DNA from: Eustoma russellianum
Taxonomy: Eukaryota; Streptophyta; Magnoliopsida; Gentianales; Gentianaceae
Reading direction: 5' to 3'
Length of the DNA: 64,000 nucleotides
Assembly: GCA_036186865.1 (NCBI GenBank)
Contig: AP025045.1
Location: forward strand, 11,579,360 to 11,643,359
Of this stretch, positions 44,142 through 55,312 are shown one piece after another; positions within the stretch are counted from its first letter, which is position 1, and each line of letters opens with the position of its first letter. A program made the position numbers and the translations under genes. Under the pieces are notes generated by a model. It was not told the origin of the DNA. It searched no databases and saw only the letters and a program-made list of their open reading frames with translations.

Positions 44142-45927
44142 ATTGGTATCAGAGCGTTGGTTAGTCTTCTATTCATGTTTACATTGTTTAAATTTGCATA
44201 TGAATGTTGCTGCCCAAACCGTATGTTGAAATGATTTTTATTTGCGTTTAAGTTGCTGTTTGTTTAGATAGTTAGTTTATGTTTTTAAAGTGCTTGTTAG
44301 ATAGTATACTATAGTTTGGTAACTTAGTTAAGTAGGCAAAACCGAAAACATTAAAAAAAGAACTTAGCTAGACTTAAGTGTGTTAGGAACTGTTTGTGTA
44401 GCTTGGAACAAAAACCGTATGTAACCTGGTTGTTCATGTTCAATCTAGCTTAGTTAATCTTCATTAGACCCTAATCTAGAAGTTTTAAATGGTAGCTTAA
44501 TTGACTCCTTAAAACAGAAAACTTTGAACACAAAAATAGACTAGTTGATAGTTTAGTTTTTCATCAAGTTGTAGTAGTTAAAATTCTGTTTTTAGTACTT
44601 GTGTGCAAACTGTTTAGACGTTTTATATGCTGCCTTATTTAGCTTAGTTAAACTAGTTTACAACATAGTTTAAGTGTTTAGTTGGTTGAATAGTTTAGCA
44701 CAATAAATCCGAAAACCAAAGAACAAAACAAAGTAGTTTTAGCTAGTAAGTGTGCTGCCTAGTTCAAGAGACATACGTTTGAACATCAACCCTTGCATCT
44801 AGTATCATTTAGTTTAGAATCTGATTGCATCATACAAACAAAAACCAAACAAAAACAAAGTAGGATAGATCACTTAAAAACCGAACAAAACAAGTTAGCT
44901 TAGTTGCATCAAAACTGATTTTCCATTAGTTAATATAGTAATCAGCCTTATAGATTGCATTTAGAAACAACTAAGTTGCATTTAGCTATCTTAAGACTAG
45001 TTAGATCATTTACATCAAAAACAGAAAAAGAAAAAAAGATAAGTGCCCAAAACCGTGTGGATTAAAACAACTTTTTAAAGGCTCATTTGAAATCTTGGTA
45101 AATGCTAATAGCTTTATCTTTTTGTTGATTTCAATTGTTTCAAACAACTTGATTGGACTTAGATATATTCTGAAAGTTAGGAATTGTTTAAGCCCCACAT
45201 TGTTAAAGAGCTATCCAATTGTTGTTTTAGATCAATTTCTGAACTTACATTGCACTATATACGATTTGAACTTGTTGTAATTGTGAATTGAATTCCCACT
45301 ACATAGTGTTTAGCCGTGTTGTGTACGAGGAACTTTCAAATTCCAAATACAACAAACCTTGTGCAATTAAAGGCCGTGGGCAATGTCTCATGTAGGCCGT
45401 GAGGAGTAGTCTCACGACAATCAAGCAAACCATCCAAAGAAAGAAAATTAAGCTTGATTGAGAAATACGCGAGAGAAAAGCCAATATTTGTCAACAAGTA
45501 AGAGGCAAGACAAGAGAGAATTGATCAAGAAAGCCAAGTGAGGAAAAGCCCAAAATTAAACATTGCATAAAGGGAAAATCCCGTGCAAAGCTCAAAAGAA
45601 AGAAAGTGCCCAAACCAAACCCCAAAGTGTTGTAGTTTTGAGATATTGAAAGTTTCTAAAGCAAACCCTTGCTAGCACTTTGTTTGTGTGTCTTTACTTT
45701 CACTTTAATACAATTGATAATTGCATATGCTGTAAAGTAAATTGAGGGATTGACTTAAACAACCCCGTAGATTTCTTTCAGCCCGAACAACAATTTGACT
45801 TCTGTGATTTACTTGAATCCTTAGGAGAAATAGTCCAAGTTGTTGTTTTAAGGAATTGTCAACATAAAGTAGAGTATTTGCATCTTGTCAATATTTTAAT
45901 TGGCTTTTGAGATTGTTTTGATTAAAC
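44142..45927 (+). other. noaCRM unit 2 PBS and leader
   Basis: TGGTATCAGAGC at 44144-44155. It is a near-identical copy of 39610-41395; a T/C difference is visible near 45341 relative to 40809. No gene is seen. Confidence 0.88.
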
Positions 45928-46428
45928 ATGATTCTAAAAACCATTTGGGGAGTTGAATGCCATAGGAGAGACTATGATGAACTAGAAAAACGTATGAACT
46001 CCTTTGGTCGTATGAATGGTTTATGGGTTGGATATTGGGAATGTAAAACTCCTAGATATCAAACTCTTTCTCAGTGTAATAAAGACGTTAGTGCATATTA
46101 CAATGAAATGCTTGATGATTTGTACTATGCTTATGTTGAAGAACATGAGGAATTAAGCATGATTAGGTTCTTTGCTGGATTAGATAAAGAGATCGCTGAT
46201 TGCATGATGTCTAAAAAATTTTCATCACTTTGTGACATGTATAAAAAGGCAAAGATTGTTCAATCAAACCTAATCCCATGGCAAGTTAATCAAAACTATG
46301 GGTATGAACTGAACTCTTGTGATTCTGAAAATGACAAACCAAATCCAGTTAAGTTAAGCAATTTGAGTCAGCCTATGGATAATATTGAAATGCATTGCTT
46401 CAACTTAGAGACATGGTGCAAGTATTGA
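45928..46428 (+). CDS. noaCRM ORF1, gag-derived protein (unit 2)
   Basis: 166 residues, identical at the protein level to the ORF1 of unit 1 at 41396-41896. It has the same gag-like segment (about residues 47-115), no zinc knuckle and the same overlap with ORF2. Retention of two identical copies shows that the duplication is young or homogenised, not that selection acts on it. Confidence 0.85.
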   Translation: MILKTIWGVECHRRDYDELEKRMNSFGRMNGLWVGYWECKTPRYQTLSQCNKDVSAYYNEMLDDLYYAYVEEHEELSMIRFFAGLDKEIADCMMSKKFSSLCDMYKKAKIVQSNLIPWQVNQNYGYELNSCDSENDKPNPVKLSNLSQPMDNIEMHCFNLETWCKY

Positions 46429-47222
46429 TAGAATCTGAAAAGAACAAAGACTTGCAATCTGACATTTCTGTGAATGATGGTTTGTATGAAATTAGCCCCA
46501 ACATGCCTGAAACTGGAACTCCTTTATCTGAATTGCATGTTCAACCTTGTGTACTGTCTGAAGAAGACCCTTCACTTGAATCTGTTGGTGATTTCCAAAG
46601 TGTTAGTCGTTTGCTTATAGATGATGTTAATTGTGATAACACTTTGTCTGAAAATGATTTACATTGTGACATGCATATCAATGAAATCCCTGTGCATGAT
46701 CTGCATTCTGCTGAGATGCTTGTTTCTGGGTTACAATCTGAATTACATCCTGTACATTTCATTGATGACATTGATGTAAGTAATTCTGTTGAGAATGACA
46801 TTGATAAACTAGATTCTTATGATTTGATGTTAGCTGAACTAGATTGTCTACTTGATGTAGAACTTGATCATGATGTCATTATTGAAATAGATTCAGCTAC
46901 AAATGAACATAAATCCTTGGATGAACTAGTTAATGAATTGAATAACATATTTAGTATAGATGAAGATTCTATTTCTGAAATATCTATTTCATCTCATCTT
47001 GTTGAATGCCTGCCTGTTGTCATCTCAATTGATACATCTTGTCTAAATATTGCACATGTCTGTAAGATTTGTACGTTTAGTGTTAACATATTGCAATATG
47101 CTTTTTGGATGTTGTTTTATCTGTTAGGATGTATGTGTTCTAAAATTTTTGTTATCATATTGTTAATACATCCTAAACATTTTAGAAAGCGTGTACACAC
47201 CTTATTCTTTCTTCAAAGATAA
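46413..47222 (+). CDS. noaCRM ORF2, acidic protein with C-terminal hydrophobic segment (unit 2)
   Basis: 269 residues from the ATG at 46413. Same as the unit 1 ORF2 except Pro for Leu in the EIS-NMP segment (C at 46498 versus T at 41966). Unrecognised family, with acidic N-terminal part, hydrophobic Cys-containing segment and basic tail. It starts in the -1 frame within the end of ORF1. The function is unknown. Confidence 0.7.
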   Translation: MVQVLIESEKNKDLQSDISVNDGLYEISPNMPETGTPLSELHVQPCVLSEEDPSLESVGDFQSVSRLLIDDVNCDNTLSENDLHCDMHINEIPVHDLHSAEMLVSGLQSELHPVHFIDDIDVSNSVENDIDKLDSYDLMLAELDCLLDVELDHDVIIEIDSATNEHKSLDELVNELNNIFSIDEDSISEISISSHLVECLPVVISIDTSCLNIAHVCKICTFSVNILQYAFWMLFYLLGCMCSKIFVIILLIHPKHFRKRVHTLFFLQR

Positions 47223-47376
47223 GGATGCACCAAGGTATTTGAAAACCTTCACCATTTGTATTATCATGTTCATATTGATTATGGTGTAGATGATCATACG
47301 TGTACATCCTACATCTCTATCCCTTATTCTCTTCATGTTGAGATTCGAGGACGAATCATTTTCAAGAGGGAGGGAA
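47223..47376 (+). other. noaCRM unit 2 pol-tail remnant and polypurine tract
   Basis: Copy of 42691-42844, ending in aagagggagggaa before LTR c. Confidence 0.8.
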
Positions 47377-48674
47377 TGATGAGCCCACGATGGGGTCAAC
47401 ACAACATATTTTCATGTATCATTTATTGTCATATGTTAGTTCTGTAAGACATGACATTTCACTGTTCACTCCGCACACACTAGTGCTAGTTCTTATGTCT
47501 TATTGCCTAACTAACCCTTAGGACATGTCATATATGTTGTGCATATTGTGTTTGTTGCTTGGTGTCTTTGAAGATAGGTCAAAGAGAGCTTTGCATTGAA
47601 GAAGCATGAACACCTATCGATCCATGTTCCATCAGATCGGATGATATCATTGTTCAAACAAAGCTTGAAGATGCAACTAAAACCTGAATTTTTGTTCAAG
47701 CAAGGAGGTGATAAGCAAGTAGCTTACAAGCAAAGAGGTGACAAGCACTCATGTCAAATTCAAAATTGTTCTTCACGTAAGAATGGAGAGACAAGCTGCT
47801 CATATCATTAACCAATAGAAAGGAGTCTTGCAAATGTACAAACCAATCAAAAACAAGTGAAGAAAAGCAAGCAAGCTGCACAACAACTGATCCAATCAAA
47901 CTCATTCAAGAAGGAAGGCTGGTTTATGGTTAAATGTGTTGAATATTCAAAGCCTAAACTACAACCAATCAAAATGGAGTTCAAACCAAGCTGCACACTA
48001 CATTAACCAATCAGAATTTTGGCTGAAACTTGCAAGGAGGAAACGTTGGATTAAGCTTCTTTCTTTTGAAAATTCAAAGCCACACTCTCAACCAATCAAA
48101 GCCTAATTCCAAGCAAGCTGCTCCAAGTTTTATCCAATCAAATTGATCAAGAAAAAGGCTAGAAACAAGGCATGGGAAGCACGGCAAAGCAACCAGAATC
48201 TTGGAACCAAAGTCATCAAAAGCAAGCATGTTATTTTAGTCTTGTACTTTGTACATTAAAACTTGTACTCTTTATCATTTTCATTTGTTATAAATAGCAT
48301 AGGAAGCTGAATGTACAAAAACAACAATTTCAAACTACATTCAATCACATTTCAATCAAATTTCCTTTAAGGAGTTCTCAACTTATGCTAGTTGAAGTTT
48401 AAGACCACTTAACGGTTTTCTTTCAAGTTCCTAGCCTAGAACTTGTTAGTATTTGCTTCATCTTTTGGTTTACAGCATCTTAGGGTCTCATTGAGGTTTT
48501 AGATGTGTTGGAGTGCCAAAGAGGAAGAGGTGTTGGCATAAATTGAGCCAAGAACAACGGTTACAGTTCAAGGGGTGTCTTTGAGATGTTCTTTGCCATA
48601 GCTATTGTTCAAATCAGTTTGGAATAGGAGACAAAGTCCTTGGCAACGTTTTCTAGCCTTCGTTTGGCTCATCA
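47377..48674 (+). repeat. noaCRM LTR c (3' outer)
   Basis: 1298 bp, near-identical to LTR a (an A/C difference is visible near 47886). It ends CTCATCA against ttaac (48675-48679). Confidence 0.94.
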
Positions 48675-48679
48675 TTAAC

Positions 48680-49809
48680 ATTAGGCGTACCTTCCACCTT
48701 GGCTTTGCCTTTATCAGTGATTGGAAGCTTTGGACGATTTTGGATGTTCTGGGTTGATTTTCCTTGGAATCCACGGCCTTGACCTTGTTGTGGACGGAAA
48801 GGCGTCCTGGGCTGTGTTCTAGGAAAACTCAATGGATTAGTTCGAAAATAAGGGTTAGAAGTTTTTACCTTCAATTGTCTTTCCACTTTCTCGGCAATGC
48901 GAACCATAGAAGCCATATCAGAGTAAGGTGTAAGTTCCACCTTAAATGCAATCTCTTTGTTCAAACCAGCTAGAAATCTAGCCATTGTGGCTTCCTCAGC
49001 TTCTTCTATGTTAGCCCTGGTAAGCAGATGTTCTAGTTCTTTATAAAATTCATCAACAGATCTATTACCTTGAGAAAGTTGTTGCAATTTCTGGAAAATG
49101 CTTCTTTCATAGGAAGGAGATATGAATCTCTTCCTCATCTCTTGTTTCAGCTCGGACCAAGTAATAACAGGGGGGCTGTCATGTTCTTCTCCTGGTTTTC
49201 TTCAATTGTTCCCACCAGAGTAAGGCATAATCTACAAATTCAAAAGTTGCATACCGCACTTTGGCCAATTCAGAATAGTTAGTGCAAGAATACATATGTT
49301 CTACTTTTGTTTCCCATTGCAGATATGTTTCAGGATCACTTTTCCCTTAGAAGGGGTATTGTCAGTTTAGTAGTAATGAACTTTTCTTCAAGATGTTCAT
49401 CTCTATCAGGCTGACGTTCATCACACCGTTCTTCCGGATAGTGTTCTTCATTGTACTCAGGGAGATAATCAAATCTCTCCTCAAAAGAAATGTTCCTACG
49501 ACCACCATTACTACCTCGACCTCTACCTCTACCTCTAAGTCATGTGACTTTTCTGCGTTCAACATGAGACTCATTACCATAAGAGGTGCCTTCTTGAAAA
49601 GGTATACTAGGTTCCTTTTGATCTGAGGTTGGCTTTTCTACTTTGCTTATCCTTTGTTTGTTATCCTCTATGTCACTTCTCATTAAACCAAACTGATTAA
49701 CAAGGAAAGCGAGTGTTTGCTGTATATTCTCTAGGGTAACAGGGACTGGGGATTGGACAGGAGTAGATGGGGACGGGGATGGTGCATTATCTTTCTGTTG
49801 GGGACCCAT
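48680..49809 (-). pseudogene. CRM-2 gag, broken
   Basis: ATG at 49809 (MGPQQKDNAPSPS, nearly the CRM-1 Gag start). A TGA at 49540-49542 replaces a Ser codon of CRM-1. Further indels near 49350 (in the FHGKSDP region) and near 49185 shift frame. From 49138 the frame is open and close to CRM-1 Gag (RKRFISPSYERSIFQKLQQ ... RFLAGLNKEIAF) up to the noaCRM insertion; the knuckle continues at 38306. Confidence 0.9.
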
Positions 49810-51593
49810 GATTCAGAAAACAATCTCAAAAGCCAATTAAAATATTGACAAGATGCAAATACTCTACTTTATGTTGACAATTGTTTAAAACAACAATTTG
49901 GACTTTTTCTCCTAAGGATTCAAGAAAATCACAGAAGTCAAATTGTTGTTCGGGCTGAATGAAATCTACGGGGTTGTTTAAGAGAATCCCTCAATTTACT
50001 TTACAGCATATGCAATTATCAATTGAAGTAAAGTGAAAGTAAAAGCACACAAACAAAGTGTCAGCAATGGTTTGCTTTAGAAACTTTCAATATTTCAAAT
50101 CTACAACACTTTGGTTCGTTTTGGGCACTTTCTTTCTGTTGAGCTTTACACAGGAATTTTCCTTTTGCAATGTTTAATTTTGGGCTTTTCCTCACTTTTC
50201 TTTCTTGTGCAATTCTCTCTTGTCTTGCCTCTTACTTGTTGACAAATACTGGCTTTTCTCTCGTGTATTTCTCAATCAAGCTTAATTTTCTTCCTTTGGG
50301 GGGTTTGCTTGATTGTTGTGAGACTACTCCTCACGGCCTACATGAGTCATTGCTCACGGCCTTTAATTGCACAAGGTTGGTTGTATTTGGAATTTGAAAG
50401 TTTCTCGTACACAACACGGCTAAACACTATGTAGTGAGAAATCAATTCACAATTACAACAAGTTCAAATTGAATATAGTGCAAGGTAAGTTCAGAAATTG
50501 ATCTAAAACAACAATTGGATAGCTCTTTAACAGTGTGGGGCTTAAACAATTCCTAACTTCCAGGATATATCTAAGTCCAACAAGTTGTTTGAAACAATTG
50601 AAATCAACAAAAAGATATAGCTATTAGCATTCACCAAGATTTCAAATGAGCTTTAAAGAGTTGTTCTAAACACACGGTTTGGGCAATTGTCTTTTTTTTC
50701 TTTTTTCTATTTTTGATGCAAATGATCTAACTAATCTTAAGATAGCTAAATGCAACTTAGTTGTTTTAAAATGCAATTATAAGGGCTGATTACTATGACA
50801 ACTAATGGAAAACAGTTTGGATGCAAACTAACTAACTTGTTTTGTTTTGTTTTTAAGTTATCTATTCTACTTGTTTTTGTTTTTGTTTTCGTTTGTATGA
50901 TGCAATCAGTTTCTAAACTAGATGATACTAGATGCAAGTCTTTGTATTCTACTTAACACACGTATGTCAACTAGAAACTAGGCAGCAAACATAGTTAACT
51001 AAAACTACTTTTTTTTGCTCTTAGTTTTCGGTTTCTCTTGTACTAAACTAAACAACCAACTAAACCTTTAAACTATGTTGCAAACTAGTCTAACTAAGCT
51101 AAATAAGGCAGCAACTAAAACGTCTAAAACAGATTGCACACAACTACTAAAAACAAAATTTAATGACTTGATTACAAACTAAACTACCAACTAATCTATT
51201 TTTGTGTTCAAAGTTTTCTGTTTTAAGGACTCAACTAAACTACCATTTAAACTTATAGATTAGGACCTAATGAACATTGTCTAAGCTAGATTGAACAAAA
51301 ACAACAAGTTACACACGGTTTTAATCTAGACTACACAAACGGATTCTAACAACACTTAAGTCTAGTCTAAGTTCTTTTTTTGTCGTATTTTCGGTTTTGC
51401 TACTTAAAACTAACTTACCAAACTATTGTAAACTATCTAATAAACACTTTAAAACATAAAGTAACTATCTAAATTAACAGATTCTAAATGGACAACAAAA
51501 CAGTCTACTACACGGTTTTGGGCAGCATCATTCATATGCAAGTTTAAACAATGTAAACATGAATAGAAGACTAACCAAAGCTCTGATACCAAT
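49810..51593 (-). other. CRM-2 leader and PBS
   Basis: Minus-strand homologue of the CRM-1 leader. TGGTATCAGAGC is at 51580-51591, two bases from the LTR edge. No gene is seen. Confidence 0.85.
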
Positions 51594-52546
51594 TGATGAG
51601 CCAAATAAAGGCTAGAAAATGTTTCCAAGACTTTGTCTCCTATTCCAAATTGATTTTAACCTCAGCTATGGCAAAGAACATCACAATGACACCCCTTGAA
51701 CTGTAACCGTTTGTTCTTGGCTCAATTTATACCAACACCTCTTCCTTTTTGGCATTCCAACACATCTAAAACCTCATTGAGACCCTAAGATGCTGTAAAC
51801 CAAAAATGAAGTAAATACTAACAAGTTCTAGGCTTTGAACTTGGAAGAAACCGTTAAGTGGTTTTAACTTCAACTAGAAAAGTTGAGAATTCCTTAAAGG
51901 AAATTTTGATTGAAATATGTTTGAATTGTGGTTCCTTTTGTACATTCAGGTTCTAACCTACTTATAACAAACGAAAATCACAAAGGGTACAAGGTTTAAA
52001 GTACAAAGTACAAGACTAGAAAGAACATGCTTGCTTGGTAACTTGTTTGAACAATTTTGGTTCCAAGAAAGCTGGTTTGTTTGCCGTTGCTTCCATGTTT
52101 GTTTTCAGCCTCAATTTTGATTGGATAATACTTTGAGCAACTTGCTTTGAATTGCCTTTGATTGGTTGCAAGTTTGACTTTGAATTTTCAAACCTTCTCT
52201 TGCGTGATCTAGGCCTTAAACAGCCTTAATCTGATTGGATCAATTGTTGTGCAGCTTGCTTGCTTGTCTCCAACTTGATTTTGATTGGTTTGAACATTTG
52301 CAAGACTTCTTCCTATTGGTTAAAGCTTTGAGCAGCTTATACATCCATGTTTGCGTGAAGAACAATTTTGAATTTGACATGAGTGCTTGTCACCTCCTTG
52401 CTTGTAAGCTACTTGCTTATCACCTCCTTGCTTGAACAAAAATTCAGGTTCTCATTGCATTTTCAAGCTAAGTACATGTACCTGAAAGACAAGGCAATAA
52501 TACAACACAAACTATGCAAAAAACAAGGTTAACCAACCAACAATAT
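51594..52546 (-). repeat. CRM-2 5' LTR, interrupted
   Basis: Starts tgatgagcc on the plus strand beside the PBS and resembles the CRM-1 LTR until caatat at 52541-52546, where CRM-B2 begins. The rest of the LTR must lie right of the window, past CRM-B2. Confidence 0.85.
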
Positions 52547-52661
52547 TGATGAGGATCAAGGGTCCGATGAGGATCAAGGGCCCCATCAAGAGGTCAAAGG
52601 TCCTATGACAAGAAGGAGGGCAAAGGAACTTTGTCATCAAGTTGCCACCTTCTTGTACAAG
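52547..52661 (+). repeat. CRM-B2 LTR, first part
   Basis: TGATGAGGATCAAGG, the start of a CRM-B type LTR in plus orientation, carrying the DEDQG ... GPMTRRRAKEL coding tail. Split by TEK-1 at acaag (52657-52661). Aatat (52542-52546) is the probable target duplication; its partner lies outside the window. Confidence 0.88.
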
Positions 52662-53365
52662 TGTAGCGCCGCGACCCGGACAGCGGAATCCGAACCGGTT
52701 CACCCGTCGTAGCTTACTGAGAAGACTACAAGACGTCTCATCTCTCGAATACACATCATCAATGACGTAAGAGAAATAAGTGCGGAAACATATCATGTCA
52801 ATCTAAAACATCGAATTAATACGTCAAAGACAACGCGAATAATCAAATGTATGTGGTCGCAACCATCTAAAACCTCAAATGAACCACAACTAACTGAAAT
52901 AAAGGAAAACAGTTTCACTAGTTAATCCAGCTCCACAAACATGGTCTAGATATCCCATTCAGCCCACTCGCCGTCGTCCTCAATAAAGATCATGTCGTAA
53001 CTAGGCTCATCTGCAATGACAAAAGTAGTATCCTTAGTGAAAAACGCTAGCAAGTAACCCGCTTATAAGACATACGGGATCAACACATGGCAAGACATGA
53101 GTAATAGGTAATTCGAGGGAATTGTGGGGCACATGTCTTGTAAACTTTCAAATATAGAAATGAGCCACGTAATAGCAAGTACAGCAATTCGAAACGCAAT
53201 TAACAAATCAATATCAATCAATTAACATGAGCATTCATTTCACAACGACTCTCGTGATGCGTGTCAAAATATGCACTACACTACACAATCACATATGCAT
53301 GAACACTTTCTCTTTTCAAATCAATGCAATGCATGTCACAATGTCCGGTTCCTAACTCATTTCCT

Positions 53366-53642
53366 TGTAACGCACCCCGGCTTATATTTCCATCCCGGTT
53401 AACGTTACAAGCTTGTATGCTCTGTGATGCACCTCGTCTTATATTTCCATCCCGATTAACATCACAGATCTCGTAAAACTCTACAATGCACCTCGGCTTA
53501 AATTTCCATCCCGATTAACATTGTAGAGGACTTTATACCCTGTAACGCACCCCGGCTTATATTTCCATCCCGGTTAACGTTACAGTCTTTTGTGTCCTGC
53601 AATGCACCCCGGCTTAAATTTCCATCCCGGTTAACATTGCAT
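53366..53642. repeat. Five tandem hairpin units with covarying arms
   Basis: Five ~44-bp modules around a constant CGGCTTA-ATTTCCATCCCG core, each enclosed by an inverted repeat. The arms are TGTAACG/CGTTACA, TGTGATG/CATCACA, ACAATG/CATTGT, TGTAACG/CGTTACA and TGCAATG/CATTGCA. The arm sequence changes between units, but the two arms of a unit match. The second LTR has the same array (60923-61197). Confidence 0.9.
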
Positions 53643-54139
53643 TTCACCTTCGCAAATCTGTGCCGAAGCACATCTCTTTTTCCGAAACCTTATGCAGTGC
53701 ACGTGCCATGATGCAAGACTCCTTCTTTCAATCACACTTCTCTGTCACATAAGCAATTCACATTCACATGCGCAAGTACAAGTAACACACAAGAGTTCAC
53801 CAGCTTATTCATCAACACTTGAACTTCATCTAGCTCATCAACGCTCAACCTTGGTTCTAAAGTTCACAACCCAACTAGAGTATCCCTATCTTTCCTTCAT
53901 TGAGCTCTAAGACACCTGGGACGTTCATTTCCTAACCCTCCTAAGTCATTCACGTCGAAACTCGGTTCGTGAACCCATTGAAATCATCCAGTTGATTCAC
54001 CTTCCTAACTCGTGTTCCCGAGACTTAGACTACCTTTAATCAGGTCTTAAGAAGTCTCTAAGGTCACCCGAAGACTCCCTGAACTTCCCTCTTTCTTCCT
54101 CTATTTTTCCACAAAACTGACGGACTTCATCCCCTATAC

Positions 54140-54394
54140 TTCGATCGATCGATGTCCAGCTGGGGACATCGATCTCTCCACTTCGATCGATCGATGTCCA
54201 TCTGGGGACATCGATCTCTCAGCCTGTACCTACATCGATCGATCGATGTCCGTCTGGGGACATCGATCTCTCAGACCACATGCACATAGATCGATCGATG
54301 TCCTTCTGGGGACATCGATCTCTCAGCAACCTATACATCGATCGATCGATGTCCTTCTGGGGACATCGATCTCTGACATCGATCGATCGATGTC
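54140..54394. repeat. GATC-rich hairpin array in TEK-1 3' LTR
   Basis: Five units each containing GATCGATGTCC, a ~6-base loop and GGACATCGATC, an 11-bp perfect stem. The array closes with a perfect 20-bp palindrome at 54375-54394 (GACATCGATC and its complement). Small open frames across it (54219-54407, for example) are artefacts. Confidence 0.92.
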
Positions 54395-55312
54395 TGCGCT
54401 CTCCCAAATTTGCTCTGCGTTTTCTGCAACCACCGCAGAACTAAAAACCCTATATATCCAAACTTCATCCCCAATCACTCCACACCTAATCCCTGCTATA
54501 GTTCATGCTTAAACTATAGATCCAACGCTACGCTCCGAGCAAACGGGATCCAAACCTATCACACACCTTTTCCAACTGCATCACCCCAAAGATTCCACCT
54601 TTCTCCCTCAACCCACGCAACCACGCAATCACATTAAGAAGGGATTCAAGGGCTAGGGATTTACATGATTTCACATAATCGACAACAACAACAAATGCTT
54701 TTCATATACATTGGCCAAATCTCGAAAACCAAAACACATAGATCATATGCAAATAATCAAAGAATGAATATACTGCATGGTGATCCAAGTTGATATCAAA
54801 ATAGGCCGTTTATCTTTTGCAAATCGTAGGAACTTATAAGAAAGTTACTTGCCTTTGATTACTCGGAGACGGATTGGAAAACAAACGAATGTTGGATCGG
54901 TTCCCGGAAACTATCTTCTTCCTCTATAGAAACGGCTAGGGCAGGGAGGACAGGAGCGTCGATGTTTTCTGTAAAAGGGAAAAACTGACGCTTTGTCAGT
55001 TTTTATATGGGTAGGGAAAGGTTTGGTGTTTCTAAATTATATCTTATTTTCCTATTTTTCTTAAAGGATAAATCCTAATATTTAATTCTAAAAATTAAAT
55101 ACAAATTAATTTCTAATATTTATCCCTTCAATTAATTCTCATTAATCCTATCATTTAATTCGTATTTAGTTATGATTGACCGTCATTAATTCCCGTTGAC
55201 TATCATTAAACTCCGTTTAATTCCTTCTTTGACTTTTAAATATCCTACGGAGGGTGCGGGGCATAACATTCCACCCCCTTACAAAAAGTTTCGTCCTCGA
55301 AACTGGCGTACC

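Larger units (their letters stand above)
38312..48674 (+). mobile_element. noaCRM tandem array: LTR-internal-LTR-internal-LTR
   Basis: Three near-identical LTRs (38312-39609, 42845-44141, 47377-48674) separated by two near-identical 3235-bp internal regions (39610-42844, 44142-47376). The period is 4532-4533 bp. One target duplication, ttaac, flanks the entire array (38307-38311 and 48675-48679) and none lies between units. Each internal region has PBS, leader, two open frames and a polypurine tract, but no protease, RT or integrase. The 3' half of the LTR, the leader and the PPT are CRM-1-like, so it is a non-autonomous CRM derivative. Confidence 0.95.
35062..52546 (-). mobile_element. CRM-2, old CRM-clade element, outermost layer
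   Basis: Minus-strand element visible as pol (35062-38306), gag (48680-49809), leader and PBS (49810-51593) and part of its 5' LTR (51594-52546). It is split by the noaCRM array (38312-48674), capped on the left by TEK-2 and on the right by CRM-B2. Gag reads continuously across the noaCRM insertion once that and the duplicated ttaac are removed. Many frameshifts and stops make it the most decayed CRM copy here. Confidence 0.88.
52662..55268 (-). repeat. TEK-1 3' LTR
   Basis: 2607 bp. Plus-strand edges are tgtagcgcc and gcataaca. Contains the two hairpin arrays at 53366-53642 and 54140-54394. Polypurine DNA (AAGGGGGTGGAA on the minus strand, 55269-55280) abuts it. Confidence 0.94.

Noticed and set aside
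53366..53642. CRISPR-like array
   Set aside because: Spaced repeats with inverted arms look superficially similar, but they are LTR-internal plant repeats present in both LTRs, with no cas genes and no unique spacers.
54219..54407. Small open frames across the GATC hairpin array (also 61774-62067)
   Set aside because: They translate the repeat on both strands, giving repetitive Arg/Asp/Ile/Ser-rich peptides; no independent coding evidence.
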